From positions 1-61,466 of the forward strand of contig CAJUFH010000011.1 in NCBI GenBank assembly GCA_910585755.1: a stretch of DNA of 61,466 nt. The letters run 5' to 3'. This document shows, piece after piece, positions 24,713 through 33,441 of the stretch. The stretch's first letter is position 1; each line of letters begins with the position of its first letter. Position numbers and translations under genes: made by a program. Below the pieces are notes generated by a model. The model had not been told where the DNA came from. It did no database searches and saw only the letters and a list, made by a program, of their open reading frames with translations. Origin of the DNA: an uncultured Muribaculaceae bacterium. Its GTDB lineage: Bacteria > Bacteroidota > Bacteroidia > Bacteroidales > Muribaculaceae.

Positions 24713-25672
24713 TTACTTACACATATTATTTGCATCGACAGGCTGTCCGCGGTACGGCTCCACATGGATATTTGCCACAAGCCTGTCGCCGAAGGCGTCG
24801 CGCAGACGGCGCTCGACCTCGGAGGCTATGACATGGCCCTGTTCTACTGTGATATCCGGGGATACTTTGACATGAAAATCGACAAACATCTGGCTGCCGC
24901 TCCGCCGCGAAGCGAAGCGATGAAACGCCTCCACGCCGGGAGTAGCTCCGATTATTCCGAACATACGACGAGTCATCTCCTTGGGAAGGGAGATTTCAAG
25001 CAATTCGCGGATAGCCGGCATGCCGAGTCGCACAGAAATCACAGCGATGAACACACTGACTACCATGGCCGCTATCGGGTCAAGGACGCGCCAGTGGGGT
25101 CCCAGGAACATCGCTCCGGCTATTCCGGCCATGGTGGCAAGCGATGACAGGGCGTCACTGCGGTGATGCCAGGCATTCGCAACCACTACCGAAGACCCTA
25201 TGCGCTCGCCAGCCTTACGGGTATATCTGTACAACCATTCCTTCGACAGGATGGAGAGCACACACATACCCAGCGCAAGCCAGGTGGGTGCTGGTATAAT
25301 CTCGCCTCTCAGAGCATTCCAGGTTTTCTCCGCACCGTCGACAAAGAACAAAATCGCAACGATAGCGAGAAGGAGCGACAGCAGCATAGTGGCGAATGTC
25401 TCGTATTTGCCGTGACCGTACTGGTAGCGCTCGTTGGCTTTCTTTCGGGAAATGCCGACAAAAAGTATCACGATGATGTCCGATACGAAATCCGAGAACG
25501 AATGTACGCCGTCGGCGACCATCGCCGATGATCTGCCGAAAATACCGGCGAGCACTTTCGCTGTCCCGAGTACCGCGTTGACCCAGAAGCCGACCCAGGT
25601 AACATGTCGCGCGGTCCTGACAACGGCAGCGTCATCCGCGCCGTTTCCCGATATGGTATGGTTGGTGCTCAT
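24713..25672 (-). CDS. Cation diffusion facilitator (CDF) metal efflux transporter
   Basis: 319 residues with six membrane segments and a cytoplasmic C-terminal metal-sensing domain (from about residue 215, ATPGVEAFHRFASRRSGSQMFVDFHVKVSPDITVEQGHVIASEVE). The metal site motifs are DGVHSFSDFVSD in TM2 and NAWHHRSDALSS in TM5 (the HxxxD form of zinc/iron CDF proteins such as FieF). It exports divalent metal by proton exchange across the inner membrane. Its ATG overlaps the stop of the HAD-phosphatase gene (ATGA). The downstream DUF4836-like gene starts 27 bp after it. Confidence 0.95.
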   Translation of the reverse strand: MSTNHTISGNGADDAAVVRTARHVTWVGFWVNAVLGTAKVLAGIFGRSSAMVADGVHSFSDFVSDIIVILFVGISRKKANERYQYGHGKYETFATMLLSLLLAIVAILFFVDGAEKTWNALRGEIIPAPTWLALGMCVLSILSKEWLYRYTRKAGERIGSSVVVANAWHHRSDALSSLATMAGIAGAMFLGPHWRVLDPIAAMVVSVFIAVISVRLGMPAIRELLEISLPKEMTRRMFGIIGATPGVEAFHRFASRRSGSQMFVDFHVKVSPDITVEQGHVIASEVERRLRDAFGDRLVANIHVEPYRGQPVDANNMCK

Positions 25673-26325
25673 AATAATCCGGGGAGTTCCCCCAGGGTGT
25701 TAATGGTTTGAGCCGCCATGTATTCCGGGGCAGCGTCAATGTTTTGGGCGTGTACGTTAATATTGGCCGTGTCGTTGAGCTGTATCGTGCGCCATCCCAT
25801 AAGATTGGGATGGCGGAAGTCCTTGGCGGGATTGTCGCCGACATAGACTCGCTCCGTTTCTCCCGGATTCCGTTCGGCTGCCAGCAGAAAGGGGAGGGGA
25901 TAGTTCTTGTCGGCGCCTGTTTCCCCTGAAATAATAATATTCTCAGGGCTGAAATAGCGCTCGAGTCCGAGAGCCTTGATTTTTCCCCTCTGTGTTGCGG
26001 AACGCCCATCCGTAATTAGTACCAGAGTGTACCCATTCTGTTTTAGACAGGCAAGTAAGTCAGCCGTCTCTTCGGGAAGTATCAGCACCGGGGTATGAAA
26101 ACGATACTCGTTCAGCATATCGCTCAAAGAGAGGTCTCCCTTAGTGGCTTCGGCCAGACGGTCAAAACCTTCTGCGGTAATAGCGGCATCCGCCAGTATC
26201 GCTCTTGCCTCGGCGAGAGTCAGCTTGCCGGTGGACGCCGCGAGACGTGCGACCGCCTCGCAGCCGGAAGCCACGAATTGCCGTTCCTTATAGAGAGTGT
26301 CGTCGAGGTCAAATGCTATAAGCAT
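25669..26325 (-). CDS. HAD superfamily hydrolase (subfamily IA phosphatase)
   Basis: 218 residues. Motif I IAFDLDDTLYKE (Asp nucleophile and Asp acid), motif II VLITDGRS (Ser/Thr position), motif III around the Lys in GADKNYPLPF, motif IV YVGDNPAKDF. The cap lies between motifs I and II as in subclass IA. It dephosphorylates a small metabolite, perhaps a sugar phosphate or nucleotide; the substrate is not readable. The DegT-aminotransferase gene ends 18 bp upstream, and the CDF gene starts in its last codon. A sugar-modifying role together with DegT is possible but unproven. Confidence 0.9.
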   Translation of the reverse strand: MLIAFDLDDTLYKERQFVASGCEAVARLAASTGKLTLAEARAILADAAITAEGFDRLAEATKGDLSLSDMLNEYRFHTPVLILPEETADLLACLKQNGYTLVLITDGRSATQRGKIKALGLERYFSPENIIISGETGADKNYPLPFLLAAERNPGETERVYVGDNPAKDFRHPNLMGWRTIQLNDTANINVHAQNIDAAPEYMAAQTINTLGELPGLL

Positions 26326-26343
26326 AGAGGTTAACGCTATTAT

Positions 26344-27465
26344 TTAAATCAACGCTTTAATCATATCGCAAACGCTTATAACCTCCTCGTCGGTCAGCGA
26401 CGAACCGCTTGGAAGGCAAAGCCCCCGGGCGAAAATATCTTCGGAGCACACTCCACCATAGACCGGCGCGTCGGCGTAGACGGGCTGCATGTGCATCGGC
26501 CGCCATATCAGCCGCGTCTCGATACCCTTTTCAAGTAGTAACACTCTGAGCTGGTCGGGGGTTCGGGCGATTTTCGCCGGGTCGAGGAGAATGGTCGAAA
26601 GCCAGAAGTTGGAATCGAAATCTTGTCCGGGATTGTCGTGCACAGTGATTCCGTCAACAGCTCCCAGTTCGCGTACGTAAATCGAATGTATCGTGCGGCG
26701 GCGCTCGACGCGCCAGGGAAGCTCCTCTATCTGCGCGCAACCGATCGCGGCCGATACGTTGCTGAGACGGTAGTTATATCCGATTACCGTATGGTAGTAA
26801 TAGGGCTTGTCCTCCCTGGCCTGCGTGGCGAGGAAGCGGACTCTCCGCGCCTCGTCGGGTCCGGGGCATACGAGCGCTCCGCCCCCGGATGTAGTGATGA
26901 TCTTGTTGCCGTTGAAACTTAAGGCTCCGTAAAGACCGAGGGTTCCGCACTCGCGGCCTTTATAACGGGCGCCGAGCGCTTCGGCGGCATCCTCCACAAC
27001 CGGAATACCGTAGCGGGCGGCTATTTCGTTTATCTCGTCCATTTTCGCCGGCATGCCGTAAAGATGAACGGCGACAATCGCGGCCGGATAGCGTCCGGTC
27101 AGTCGTTTGCGGTCAAGAATCGCTTCCTCCAGCAGCACCGGCGACAGATTCCAGGTGTCCGGCTCGCTGTCGACAAATACGGGCGACGCTCCGAGATAGA
27201 CAATCGGGTTGCAGCTCGCCGAGAATGTCAGGGACTGGCATATTACCTCGTCTCCGGCTTTTACACCGGCCATCACGAGGCCGAGATGGATCGCGGCGGT
27301 TCCCGCGGAGAGGGCGGCGCAGCATCCTTTGCCGAGAAAGCGGTCGAGACGGTGTTCGAACTCGTCAACCCACGGGCCGAGAGGGGTAATCCATGTTGAT
27401 TCAACCGCCTGGTCGACATACTCTTTTTCTTTTCCCGCGAGGTGCGGGACTGAAAGTTTGATCAT
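26344..27465 (-). CDS. DegT/DnrJ/EryC1/StrS family sugar aminotransferase
   Basis: 373 residues from MIKLSVPHLAGKEKEYVDQAVES (ATG 27465; an upstream ATG at 27480 adds five residues). It has the PLP-dependent sugar aminotransferase layout: SAGTAAIHLGLVMAGVKAGDEVICQSLTFSAS, HLYGMPAKMDEI, VEDAAEALGARYKGRECG, the PLP-binding Lys in SFNGNKIITTSGGGALV, and the C-terminal LPSGSSLTDEEVISVCDMI. It converts a nucleotide-linked keto-sugar into an amino-sugar for polysaccharide or glycan decoration. GTLGLYGALSFNGNKIITTSGGG matches pilin-glycan and LPS aminotransferases. A -7-like TAACTTCG lies upstream (27502-27495). Confidence 0.93.
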   Translation of the reverse strand: MIKLSVPHLAGKEKEYVDQAVESTWITPLGPWVDEFEHRLDRFLGKGCCAALSAGTAAIHLGLVMAGVKAGDEVICQSLTFSASCNPIVYLGASPVFVDSEPDTWNLSPVLLEEAILDRKRLTGRYPAAIVAVHLYGMPAKMDEINEIAARYGIPVVEDAAEALGARYKGRECGTLGLYGALSFNGNKIITTSGGGALVCPGPDEARRVRFLATQAREDKPYYYHTVIGYNYRLSNVSAAIGCAQIEELPWRVERRRTIHSIYVRELGAVDGITVHDNPGQDFDSNFWLSTILLDPAKIARTPDQLRVLLLEKGIETRLIWRPMHMQPVYADAPVYGGVCSEDIFARGLCLPSGSSLTDEEVISVCDMIKALI

Positions 27466-27554
27466 TGAATCACTAATCACTTAAATAGGATGCGCGAAGT
27501 TAAGCAATTTATCGGGATTTTCTTCGTTAATAATGATGATATACCATCTTGTCA

Positions 27555-29984
27555 ATGATGAATTTTTTCCGACGATATACCGCTCTTCTGACAGCGCTGC
27601 TGTTAAGCTTCGCTGTGACTGCCTTTTCCCAGGTGAAAATCCACGGCCGGGTAATCGACCAGGAGAGCCAGCCCCTCGAATTTGTCACTATCCGCGTGGC
27701 CGGGACCGCAATCGGCACTACCTCCGGCCTTGACGGGGCCTTCAAGCTTTCCGCTCCGCAGACAGACACCATAACTGTCGTGTTTACCTGCATAGGGTAC
27801 GAGGAACTGCGTCGGCAGCTTATCGACCCCAAGGGAGACCTGGCGTTGAACGTGCGCATGCTCCCAAAGGACCACGCACTGACTGAAATCGAAGTGACTG
27901 ACTTCCGCAAGCAGACCACGCAGATGCAGGGAATCGACAAGAACAGCTACCGCCTGGCCGCCGACGCCACCGGCGGCTCCATCGAGTCGTTGCTGACAAC
28001 CATGGCCGGCGTTAATTCCAACAACGAGATGTCGAGCCAGTATTCCGTGCGCGGAGGTACTTATGACGAGAACTGCGTCTATATCAACGGCGTTGAAGTC
28101 TACCGTCCGCAGCTCGTCAGCTCTGGCCAGCAGGAGGGGCTGAGTGTCATTAACCCGGATATGGTCGGCGCTATTGGTTTCTCGACTGGCGGATTCGGCG
28201 TTGAATACGGCGACAAAATGTCCTCCGCACTCGACATTACCTACCGCGAGCCGGAATCGCTGGAGGGTGCTGTATCGCTCAGTCTGATGGGTGCTTCGGC
28301 CGCGTTGGGACAGGCCTCGGGGAAATTCTCGCAGCTCCATGGCGTGCGCTACAAGCGTAACTCCTCCATGCTCGGCTCGCTTGAAAGCAAGGGCGAGTAT
28401 GATCCGAATTTCTTTGATTATCAAACGCATCTGACCTTCAAGTTCAACAAGAAGTTGAAAGCGTCGTTTCTTGGCAACATAGCCGTCAACAATTACAAGT
28501 TCACCCCTGTGAGCCGCGAGACCAATTTCGGCACTTCGACCGATGCGAAGAAATTCAAGGTCTACTTCGACGGTATGGAAAAGGACCGTTTCGAGACATA
28601 TTTCGGGGCGCTGAATCTTAACTATCGCCACAGCGCGTCGACCGATTTCACGCTTCTTGCATCTGGGTATCTTACCAACGAGCTTGTCGCCTACGACATT
28701 TCGGGGGAGTACTGGCTGGACCAGGCCGGCACCACGGGCTCCGGCAATCCGGACAACGCCGTCGGAGGAGAACTCGGTGTCGGCCGTTATCACGAGCACG
28801 CCCGCAACCGCTTGAAAATAGGTGTTTTCGGCATCGGACTGTCCGGCCACACCTCAATACGGAACCATAATCTTTCATACGGAATCAACTTCAGCCGACA
28901 GACGATTATGGAGCGTACCCGCGAGTGGGAGCTCCGCGACTCCGCCGGCTTCTCCCTTCCGACGGATGGGCAGAATATACGGATGATTTATAACCTGACT
29001 TCTAACCACGACCTCTCGACAACCCGTCTGGCGTTCTATGTCGCGGACTCTTATCGTCTGAAAACCTCTCTCGGCTTCTTTTCCTTTAATGGCGGCCTCC
29101 GTTTTTCCTATTGGGATTTCAACCGGGAGTTTCTGGTTTCGCCTCGCGTCAGTGCCGCGTTCGTTCCTGAGCGGAACAACTCATGGACCTTCCGTCTCGC
29201 GACCGGTCTGTATTATCAGCAGCCGTTTTACAAGGAGTTCCGCCAGCCGCTCCAGGATGCCGACGGCAACAACTATATCAACCTTAACAAGGACATAAAG
29301 TCACAACAGAGCATACATCTCATCCTCGGAGCGGACTATACGTTCCGCATGTTCGACCGCCCGTTCAAACTATCGGGCGAAGCCTATTACAAGAAGCTCA
29401 ACCGTCTCATCCCCTACGAAATCGACAACCTTAAAGTCGTTTACCAGGGCGAGAACCAGACTGACGGCTATACCGCCGGACTGGATATGAAGTTGTTCGG
29501 GCAGTTTGTCCCCGGAACGGACTCCTGGATTAGTTTCTCGCTGATGAAGACAGGTGAGAACCTGAACGGAGTGACGGTGCCCCGTCCGACAGATCAGCGT
29601 TATTCTGTCGCGGTGTTCTTCACCGACTACTTCCCGAAGTTTCCCAAGCTGAAATTCTCGCTCCGGGGCATATTCTCCGACGGCCTCCCGACAACCGCCC
29701 CCCATTCCTCGCGTGACCAGGGCTATTTCCGTGCCCCGGCATACAAACGTCTTGACATAGGCCTGCAATACGCCCTCCTTTCGCCCCTTCCCGACAATCA
29801 GACTCCGACCGGTATCCGCAAATGGATAAAAAGTATATGGCTCGGAGTTGACGCCTTCAATATCCTTGACATATCCAACGTCTCAAGCTACTATTGGGTG
29901 ACCGATGTGAACCGTATCCAGTACGCTGTCCCTAATTACCTTACCCGCCGTCAGTTCAACGTTCGTCTGTCGATTGATTTTTAA
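27555..29984 (+). CDS. TonB-dependent outer-membrane receptor with carboxypeptidase-like N-terminal domain
   Basis: About 810 residues. An ATG at 27555 (next at 27558) follows an in-frame TTG at 27549; the ATG was preferred. Signal peptide TALLTALLLSFAVTAFSQ. A CarboxypepD_reg-like domain follows (VKIHGRVIDQESQPLEFVTIRVAGTAIGT...GAFKLSAPQTDTITVVFTCIGYEEL), then a plug (LLTTMAGVNSNNEMSSQYSVRGGTYDENCVYINGVEVYRPQ) and a 22-strand-type barrel ending in aromatic TRRQFNVRLSIDF. It imports a substrate with TonB energy; unlike SusC there is no SusD partner nearby, so a metal chelate or vitamin is as likely as a glycan. It is followed at once by the DUF6155-like gene. Confidence 0.9.
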   Translation: MMNFFRRYTALLTALLLSFAVTAFSQVKIHGRVIDQESQPLEFVTIRVAGTAIGTTSGLDGAFKLSAPQTDTITVVFTCIGYEELRRQLIDPKGDLALNVRMLPKDHALTEIEVTDFRKQTTQMQGIDKNSYRLAADATGGSIESLLTTMAGVNSNNEMSSQYSVRGGTYDENCVYINGVEVYRPQLVSSGQQEGLSVINPDMVGAIGFSTGGFGVEYGDKMSSALDITYREPESLEGAVSLSLMGASAALGQASGKFSQLHGVRYKRNSSMLGSLESKGEYDPNFFDYQTHLTFKFNKKLKASFLGNIAVNNYKFTPVSRETNFGTSTDAKKFKVYFDGMEKDRFETYFGALNLNYRHSASTDFTLLASGYLTNELVAYDISGEYWLDQAGTTGSGNPDNAVGGELGVGRYHEHARNRLKIGVFGIGLSGHTSIRNHNLSYGINFSRQTIMERTREWELRDSAGFSLPTDGQNIRMIYNLTSNHDLSTTRLAFYVADSYRLKTSLGFFSFNGGLRFSYWDFNREFLVSPRVSAAFVPERNNSWTFRLATGLYYQQPFYKEFRQPLQDADGNNYINLNKDIKSQQSIHLILGADYTFRMFDRPFKLSGEAYYKKLNRLIPYEIDNLKVVYQGENQTDGYTAGLDMKLFGQFVPGTDSWISFSLMKTGENLNGVTVPRPTDQRYSVAVFFTDYFPKFPKLKFSLRGIFSDGLPTTAPHSSRDQGYFRAPAYKRLDIGLQYALLSPLPDNQTPTGIRKWIKSIWLGVDAFNILDISNVSSYYWVTDVNRIQYAVPNYLTRRQFNVRLSIDF

Positions 29985-29995
29985 CCGTGCCCGTT

Positions 29996-30508
29996 ATGTC
30001 AAAGACGCTGTTTAAGAAAGAGTTGGCAAAGATGGACCGGGAACAGCTCGCGGGGCTGCTCCTCGAAGCCTATGAAGCCCGGAAGGAGACACGGGAGTAT
30101 TTCGAGTTCTTTCTAAATCCCGATGTAGAAAAACTGACTGAAAAATACCGTTCCGCTATCACAAAGGAGTTTTCCCGCGAGAAACGCCGTTATTGCCGTG
30201 CCAGGATAAGCCACGTCAAGTCTCTCCTGCGCGATTATGCTTCGTTCCAGCCCGGCGACGAGCACGTACTTAACCTGTATATGTGGACGGTCAGGCACGC
30301 AATGTCGGTTGAAAAGCGAGTCGACTTCCCGGAAGTGTTAATCAAATCTGTGGCCGGGCTCCTCTCGTCAGCCATTGCCTTTGCCGACAAAGCCCTCCTC
30401 GCCGACCGCGCCATTTCCGCCGTCGACTCACTCCTCTCCGACACCGCAGCCGGCACCATATACTTCCGCCGCTCCCTCTCCGACTACCTTGCCGCCAACC
30501 CTCGGTAG
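29996..30508 (+). CDS. DUF6155-like small soluble protein
   Basis: About 170 residues from MSKTLFKKELAKMDREQLAGLLLEAYE (ATG 29996; an in-frame GTG at 29987 is the alternative). It is strongly helical and charged, with no signal or membrane segments, and the N-terminal pattern (MSKT..KK.L..M..EQL...LL..YE) matches DUF6155 proteins of Bacteroidales as I recall them. No motif tells its function. It starts 11 bp after the TonB receptor gene and may be transcribed with it, though a link in function is not known. Confidence 0.65.
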   Translation: MSKTLFKKELAKMDREQLAGLLLEAYEARKETREYFEFFLNPDVEKLTEKYRSAITKEFSREKRRYCRARISHVKSLLRDYASFQPGDEHVLNLYMWTVRHAMSVEKRVDFPEVLIKSVAGLLSSAIAFADKALLADRAISAVDSLLSDTAAGTIYFRRSLSDYLAANPR

Positions 30509-30572
30509 CTTGTGAATAATGCTCATTGAAATAGCCCTTATATTAAGCTGATTGCAATTAGAGCGCGGGGGA

Positions 30573-30604
30573 TTTCGGTATTCGGGGTGAAATTTGTAAA
30601 TTTG
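30573..30604 (+). promoter_or_regulatory. Promoter of the porin gene
   Basis: -33-like TTTC (30573-30576), 20-bp spacer, -7 TAAATTTG (30597-30604), 21 bp before the ATG at 30626. This short leader excludes the in-frame ATG at 30587. Confidence 0.6.
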
Positions 30605-30625
30605 TGGATTATTTCGGAAACTGAG

Positions 30626-32623
30626 ATGCGTAAGCACTATATTATAAAATCCACCCTTACCGCCGCGGTTTTCGCGGCGATGGTTATGCCGCAGTTCGCT
30701 GCCGGCAAGAAGACTGTCGTCGAGCCGTCGTTTGCCTGGGGTGTCGAGCCTCCGTTGGGCGACCGCCGGGAAGCTACTATTGATACTCTTTTCGAGAATT
30801 ATTCGCAACGTTTCGTGCCCCAGGAGGTCAGCAGTGCGTATGCCGCTACCGGCAACTACTGCGCGGAGGGAGTGAATCTTATTCATTTTGACCGTCCGGC
30901 GATGAGCGACTATATGTTCCGCGACCCGATTGCCCACTGGCTCCCCTCGGAACAAAAGGCGAAATTTTATAACACACGTCTGCCGATGACGCTCCTCAGC
31001 TATAATTTCGGCGGCGGAAAGGAAAACACCCAGGACCATCTTTCGGCTGTATTTTCGGCGAACGCCAACAAGCGTGTACAGGTAGGCGCCATGCTCGACT
31101 ACTTGTATTCAAAGGGGTGTTACGACAATCAGGCAGCCAAGGACCTGACCTGGGGCTTCTCCGGTTCCTATATGGGAGAGAGGGTCGAGTTCCAGGGGTA
31201 TTACTTCCATTACAATCTCGTCAACAAGGAGAACGGCGGCATTACCGACCCGCTCTATATAACAGATCCCGCTGAGGTCCAGGGGGGAGACAACTCGATA
31301 AATCCCAAACAGATACCCACCTTTCTTTCCGCCGCCCACAACCGCGTAAGGGGTGGCGAACTGTACCTGAATACCCGCTACAAGCTCGGTTTCTATGAGG
31401 AAGAGCAGGTAAACGACTCGACAATAAAGCGCACGCTCGTCCCGGTCACGAGCTTCATCTGGACGCTTAAATATACCTTCTCGCGCCATCGCTTCATATC
31501 CACAAACACCGAAGAGAACCAGGAATTTTGGGATAACACCTATTTCAACCCGTTTCAGACCAGCGACCTGTCGAATTACTGGAACCTGCGCAACACCGTC
31601 GGCGTGGCCCTTCTCGAAGGTTTCAACAAATATGCGAAAGCTGGGCTGACAGCTTTCCTGACCCATGAGGCGAGGCATTACAAGATGGGCTACCTTCTCC
31701 CGACCGAGAATGACGGTCCGTTTATCCCCGCCGGAGAGGAGGGATCCTTACTGACCGCGGACCCATATCCCGGCATGCGCCTTAGCGAGACGGAAAACCA
31801 TATGTGGGTCGGCGCCCGGCTGGCCAAGCGGCAGGGGCGCATCCTGAATTACGACGTTATAGGTGAGCTGGGAATCCTGGGACCGGCGGCCGGAGAGGTC
31901 AAGGTCGACGGCGAGGTCACAACCCGCATTCCCCTTTTCGGCGATACCGTCGCGATTCGCGGATTCGGCAGTTTTTATAACACTGCCGCGCCATGGCTGA
32001 TGAACCACTACCGGTCGAACCATTTCGTGTGGGACAACCGTTTCGAGAAGACGCGTTCGTTCCGTGCAGGTGGCGAGCTTTCGATACCCTGGACGCGCAC
32101 CCATCTTACTGTCGGTGTGGAGAATATCCAGAATCAACTGTTTTTTAATGAATATGCCTTGCCGGAGCAGTACGGCGGAAACGTGCAGGTGTTTATGGCG
32201 CGTCTGCGGCAGGACTTCAAGTTCGGGCCTGTCCACTGGGATAACCTCGTGACCTATCAGACCACGTCGCTTGAGCGTGTCATTCCCCTCCCGAAACTGG
32301 CTGTGTTCTCCAACCTTTATGTCACTTTCAAGGTGGCGACACTCTTTGTGCAGCTCGGAGTGAACTGCGACTACTTCACCCGTTACAAGGCCCTCGGTTA
32401 CCAGCCGGCAACCATGCAGTTCTATAACCAGCGCGATTTTCTTGTAGGCAACTATCCTTTTATGAACGCCTACATCAACTTCAAACTCTCCAAGACCCGT
32501 TTCTACGTTATGATGAGCCATGTCAACCAGGGGCTTACCGGCGACAATTACTTCTCGATGCCGAATTATCCGATGAATCCCCGGCGTTTCCAGCTCGGCC
32601 TCTCCGTAGACCTGACGAACTAA
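30626..32623 (+). CDS. Putative outer-membrane beta-barrel porin (Bacteroidetes Porin_10 type)
   Basis: 665 residues from MRKHYIIKSTLTAAVFAAMVMPQFAAG (ATG 30626), a signal peptide. No plug domain is visible. The whole mature protein is beta-rich with frequent aromatic strand ends (for example NLWIISETEM is upstream and excluded; within, SVGVNCDYFTRYKALG and YVMMSHVNQGLTGDNYFSMPNYPMNPRRFQLGLSVDL), ending in the Bacteroidetes putative-porin tail (PNYPMNPRRFQLGLSVDLTN). It may be a passive channel of the outer membrane. The downstream gene overlaps its stop (TAATG), so they form an operon. The Porin_10 call is from the pattern only. Confidence 0.7.
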   Translation: MRKHYIIKSTLTAAVFAAMVMPQFAAGKKTVVEPSFAWGVEPPLGDRREATIDTLFENYSQRFVPQEVSSAYAATGNYCAEGVNLIHFDRPAMSDYMFRDPIAHWLPSEQKAKFYNTRLPMTLLSYNFGGGKENTQDHLSAVFSANANKRVQVGAMLDYLYSKGCYDNQAAKDLTWGFSGSYMGERVEFQGYYFHYNLVNKENGGITDPLYITDPAEVQGGDNSINPKQIPTFLSAAHNRVRGGELYLNTRYKLGFYEEEQVNDSTIKRTLVPVTSFIWTLKYTFSRHRFISTNTEENQEFWDNTYFNPFQTSDLSNYWNLRNTVGVALLEGFNKYAKAGLTAFLTHEARHYKMGYLLPTENDGPFIPAGEEGSLLTADPYPGMRLSETENHMWVGARLAKRQGRILNYDVIGELGILGPAAGEVKVDGEVTTRIPLFGDTVAIRGFGSFYNTAAPWLMNHYRSNHFVWDNRFEKTRSFRAGGELSIPWTRTHLTVGVENIQNQLFFNEYALPEQYGGNVQVFMARLRQDFKFGPVHWDNLVTYQTTSLERVIPLPKLAVFSNLYVTFKVATLFVQLGVNCDYFTRYKALGYQPATMQFYNQRDFLVGNYPFMNAYINFKLSKTRFYVMMSHVNQGLTGDNYFSMPNYPMNPRRFQLGLSVDLTN

Positions 32624-33429
32624 TGTCCAATTTAAAAGTTCCTATGTTCAAGCGTCTGCAACCACGGCGCGGCCAATTGGCCGCAAGCATACTGCTCCTT
32701 GCCGGAGCGGTCATGCTGATGTTGTCGGTCCGCCAGTGCTCCGCTCCGGGGCTTCCTCCCCGCGACGAGGGCATCGCCGGGGGCGACACGCTTAACGTAG
32801 CCATAGAGCTGTCACCTACGGGTGTTAACCTGTCGGGCGACACCCTCTCCGGATTGTATTATGACCTGATGCGTGAAATCTGCCGTCGCCACAGTGTGCC
32901 GGTGACATTCCACCCCTTTACGCTTCTATCCACCGCTCTTGACGGTCTCGAAGAGGGGAAATACAGTATGGTTGTATCCGACATCCCCGCAACGGCAAGA
33001 ATGAAAGAACGCTTTATTTTCACAGACCCGGTCGAGGTTGACAGAATCGTCCTCGTGCAGTTGGCCGACAGCGCCGGCAACGTGCCGATAACCAACCAGG
33101 TCGAGCTTGCCGGAAAGGAAGTGTTCCTTCCCAAAGGGTCACCCGTGGTCAACCGCATAGCGTCGCTCGGAAGGGAAATCGGCGACACAATCATAGCCCG
33201 CCAGGACTCTCTCTATTCCTCCGAGCAGTTGCTGATACTCGTTGCATCGGGCGAGCGGCCTAACGCCGCCGTCTCGCGTGCGGTTGCGGAAAAGATGAAG
33301 GAGCGTTACCCGCGGCTCGACATTTCTCTCGGTCTCTCCTTCAACCAGTTCCATTCCTGGGCGCTTAATCCCCGCGATTCGCTTCTGCGGGATTCCGTGT
33401 CGGCGTGGCTCAGGGAAATAAACCGATAA
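32623..33429 (+). CDS. Extracytoplasmic solute-binding protein-like domain protein (SBP family 3, MltF N-domain like)
   Basis: 268 residues. A single N-terminal membrane segment or signal (ASILLLAGAVMLMLSV) is followed by Cys in VRQC, which does not fit the lipobox well, so anchoring is uncertain. The rest is a type II periplasmic binding fold: LNVAIELSPTGVNLSGDTLSGLYYDLMREIC, YSMVVSDIPATARMKERFIFTDPV, then KEVFLPKGSPVVNRIASL and a closing helix LRDSVSAWLREINR. That is the SBP_bac_3 module that MltF carries before its transglycosylase domain. Here a CHU_C protein and then a stand-alone lytic transglycosylase follow. It starts in the stop of the porin gene (TAATG). Whether it binds an amino acid or muropeptide is unknown. 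Confidence 0.75.
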   Translation: MSNLKVPMFKRLQPRRGQLAASILLLAGAVMLMLSVRQCSAPGLPPRDEGIAGGDTLNVAIELSPTGVNLSGDTLSGLYYDLMREICRRHSVPVTFHPFTLLSTALDGLEEGKYSMVVSDIPATARMKERFIFTDPVEVDRIVLVQLADSAGNVPITNQVELAGKEVFLPKGSPVVNRIASLGREIGDTIIARQDSLYSSEQLLILVASGERPNAAVSRAVAEKMKERYPRLDISLGLSFNQFHSWALNPRDSLLRDSVSAWLREINR

Positions 33430-33441
33430 ACTCCATTCGCG

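Noticed and set aside
27603..28850. Open frame of 415 codons opposite the TonB receptor
   Set aside because: The plus-strand reading has clear TonB receptor domains; the antisense frame has none.
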